Below are positions 63,407 through 64,000 of a DNA stretch of 64,000 nucleotides, piece after piece. The position numbers and the translations under genes were made by a program. The notes beneath the pieces were generated by a model. It saw only the letters and a program-made list of their open reading frames with translations, was not told where the DNA came from and searched no databases. Position 1 is the stretch's first letter. Every line of letters begins with the position of its first letter. Source of the DNA: Bacteroidales bacterium (GTDB lineage: Bacteria; Bacteroidota; Bacteroidia; Bacteroidales; F082); contig JABFQW010000003.1 in NCBI GenBank assembly GCA_013141455.1, positions 32,473 through 96,472 on the forward strand, given 5' to 3'.

Positions 63407-63562
63407 TTGAGTCCACTCTGAAAAACCAAATATTGCCACAAAATCACAAAAACACCAAATTTCACCAAGGGTAAAACACCGATAGTTAGGTATTGGTGCA
63501 ATTTGGAGGCTTGGAGTTTTGGTGGCATTTCTTCTTTTATCAGTTTTCGGAGTGGGCTCAAT
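63407..63562. repeat. Dispersed ~155-bp foldback repeat, copy 2
   Basis: TTGAGTCCACTCTGAAAA (63407-63424) and TTTTCGGAGTGGGCTCAA (63545-63562) are inverted ends. The interior, TTGCCACAAAATCAC... and ...TTTTGGTGGCA, is also palindromic. It matches copy 1 (29353-29505) over its whole length. It lies inside the otherwise gene-free 63308-63589, between two genes of the leucine cluster. Confidence 0.85.
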
Positions 63563-63589
63563 TTTGAATATTATTTTTCATTTTTCAAC

Positions 63590-64000
63590 TCACATCCGAA
63601 ACACGCCAAACTGCTGTTCAGGATATGGATTGTTTCTTGATGAAGCAATTCCCATGGCAATGATTTTTCGTGTGTCAACCGGGTCGATGATACCATCGTC
63701 CCACAATCGGGCCGTACTGTAGTAAGCCGATCCTTCACGCTCGTATTTTGCCAGTATTGCATTTCTTAAATCATTGATTTCCTGTTCGGGCATTTCCTGT
63801 CCTTTCTCACGGTACTGATCCTGTTTGACCGTTACCAGCACATTGGCAGCCTGTTCGCCACCCATCACCGAAATTTTGGCGTTGGGCCACATAAACAGAA
63901 GCCTCGGACCGAAAGCCCGACCGGCCATACCGTAATTTCCTGCCCCGAACGAACCACCGATGATCACCGTGAACTTGGGCACATTGGCATTCGAAACAGC
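63590..64000 (-). CDS. Acyl-CoA carboxylase carboxyltransferase subunit (C-terminal part, cut by window end)
   Basis: The C-terminal ~136 residues of a carboxyltransferase beta subunit. It has the reading AVSNANVPKFTVIIGGSFGAGNYGMAGRAF, split here by the window end, then FMWPNAKISVMGGEQAANVL, GSAYYSTARLWDDGIIDP and a C-terminal NNPYPEQQFGVFRM, typical of 3-methylcrotonyl-CoA carboxylase beta (MccB/LiuB). The frame stays open through 64000 and the start lies outside the window. It is the partner of the biotin subunit at 60504-62522. Confidence 0.9.
   Translation of the reverse strand, partial: AVSNANVPKFTVIIGGSFGAGNYGMAGRAFGPRLLFMWPNAKISVMGGEQAANVLVTVKQDQYREKGQEMPEQEINDLRNAILAKYEREGSAYYSTARLWDDGIIDPVDTRKIIAMGIASSRNNPYPEQQFGVFRM

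Noticed and set aside
63379..63722. ORFs on both strands in the gap upstream of the enoyl-CoA hydratase gene
   Set aside because: They lie in the second foldback repeat or antisense to the carboxyltransferase gene, with no start signals.
1..64000. CRISPR array, prophage, insertion sequence, tRNA or rRNA gene
   Set aside because: No regularly spaced identical repeats, transposase or phage structural genes, and no sequences with tRNA or rRNA hallmarks, were found by reading; weak tRNA-like folds cannot be excluded without a covariance-model search.

Overview
The window looks like chromosomal DNA of a free-living or environmental member of the Bacteroidota. The evidence is: type IX secretion (T9SS) C-terminal sorting domains on two secreted proteins, a gldB homologue, several PorT-like beta-barrels, large TonB-dependent receptors, class-specific -7 promoter boxes of the form TAnnTTTG, and almost no Shine-Dalgarno sequences. 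Genus and order cannot be fixed from the sequence alone. The menaquinone genes indicate a respiring organism. No rRNA, tRNA, CRISPR array, prophage or insertion sequence was recognised.

Layout. 0-7.3 kb: an ArsR-type regulator with two thioredoxin-like genes (minus strand), then a large TonB-dependent receptor, an FAD/NAD oxidoreductase, and an Mrp ATPase plus NifU-like pair (Fe-S handling). 7.3-13.4 kb: nadE with a beta-barrel gene, a second beta-barrel gene, gldB and a comM/yifB AAA+ gene. 13.5-18.1 kb: menI, menF and menD with an unrelated envelope gene between menF and menD. 18.2-28.3 kb: an NtrY/NtrC-like two-component pair facing away from a MacAB-type export operon (adaptor, ATPase, an 86-residue unknown, two permeases); a near-consensus sigma-54 promoter sits between them. 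28.4-33.5 kb: a DODA dioxygenase, a DUF1697 gene, and a metal module made of an HYC_CC_PP-type secreted protein, a TonB receptor with a Cys-Cys pair and a periplasmic HMA protein.

33.6-45.9 kb is an accessory-looking, visibly A+T-rich region in which every gene is on the minus strand. It holds two orphan genes, a class A beta-lactamase resembling VEB/PER enzymes, a three-gene split HipA toxin-antitoxin locus of HipBST type, a set of secreted hydrolases with a membrane LytTR regulator, a PagL-like lipid A deacylase, a small membrane protein and a Gfo/Idh/MocA oxidoreductase. Short direct repeats lie 3' of hipT, the beta-lactamase and the pagL-like gene, so the beta-lactamase is bracketed by copies in the same orientation. 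One orphan gene is flanked by inverted repeats. This is the most unusual part of the window.

46-64 kb returns to ordinary genes: a TPR/LuxR-type regulator, a T9SS delta-60 repeat protein, a tricorn-type protease, a GNAT-like protein, amt-glnK, a T9SS FG-GAP protein and a leucine-catabolism cluster (acyl-CoA dehydrogenase, biotin-carrying carboxylase subunit, enoyl-CoA hydratase, and the C-terminal part of the carboxyltransferase subunit, cut by the window end). Two families of dispersed palindromic repeats occur between genes: a ~155-bp foldback element (two good copies 34 kb apart) and a CCCCTCCATTGGAG element that starts exactly at stop codons.
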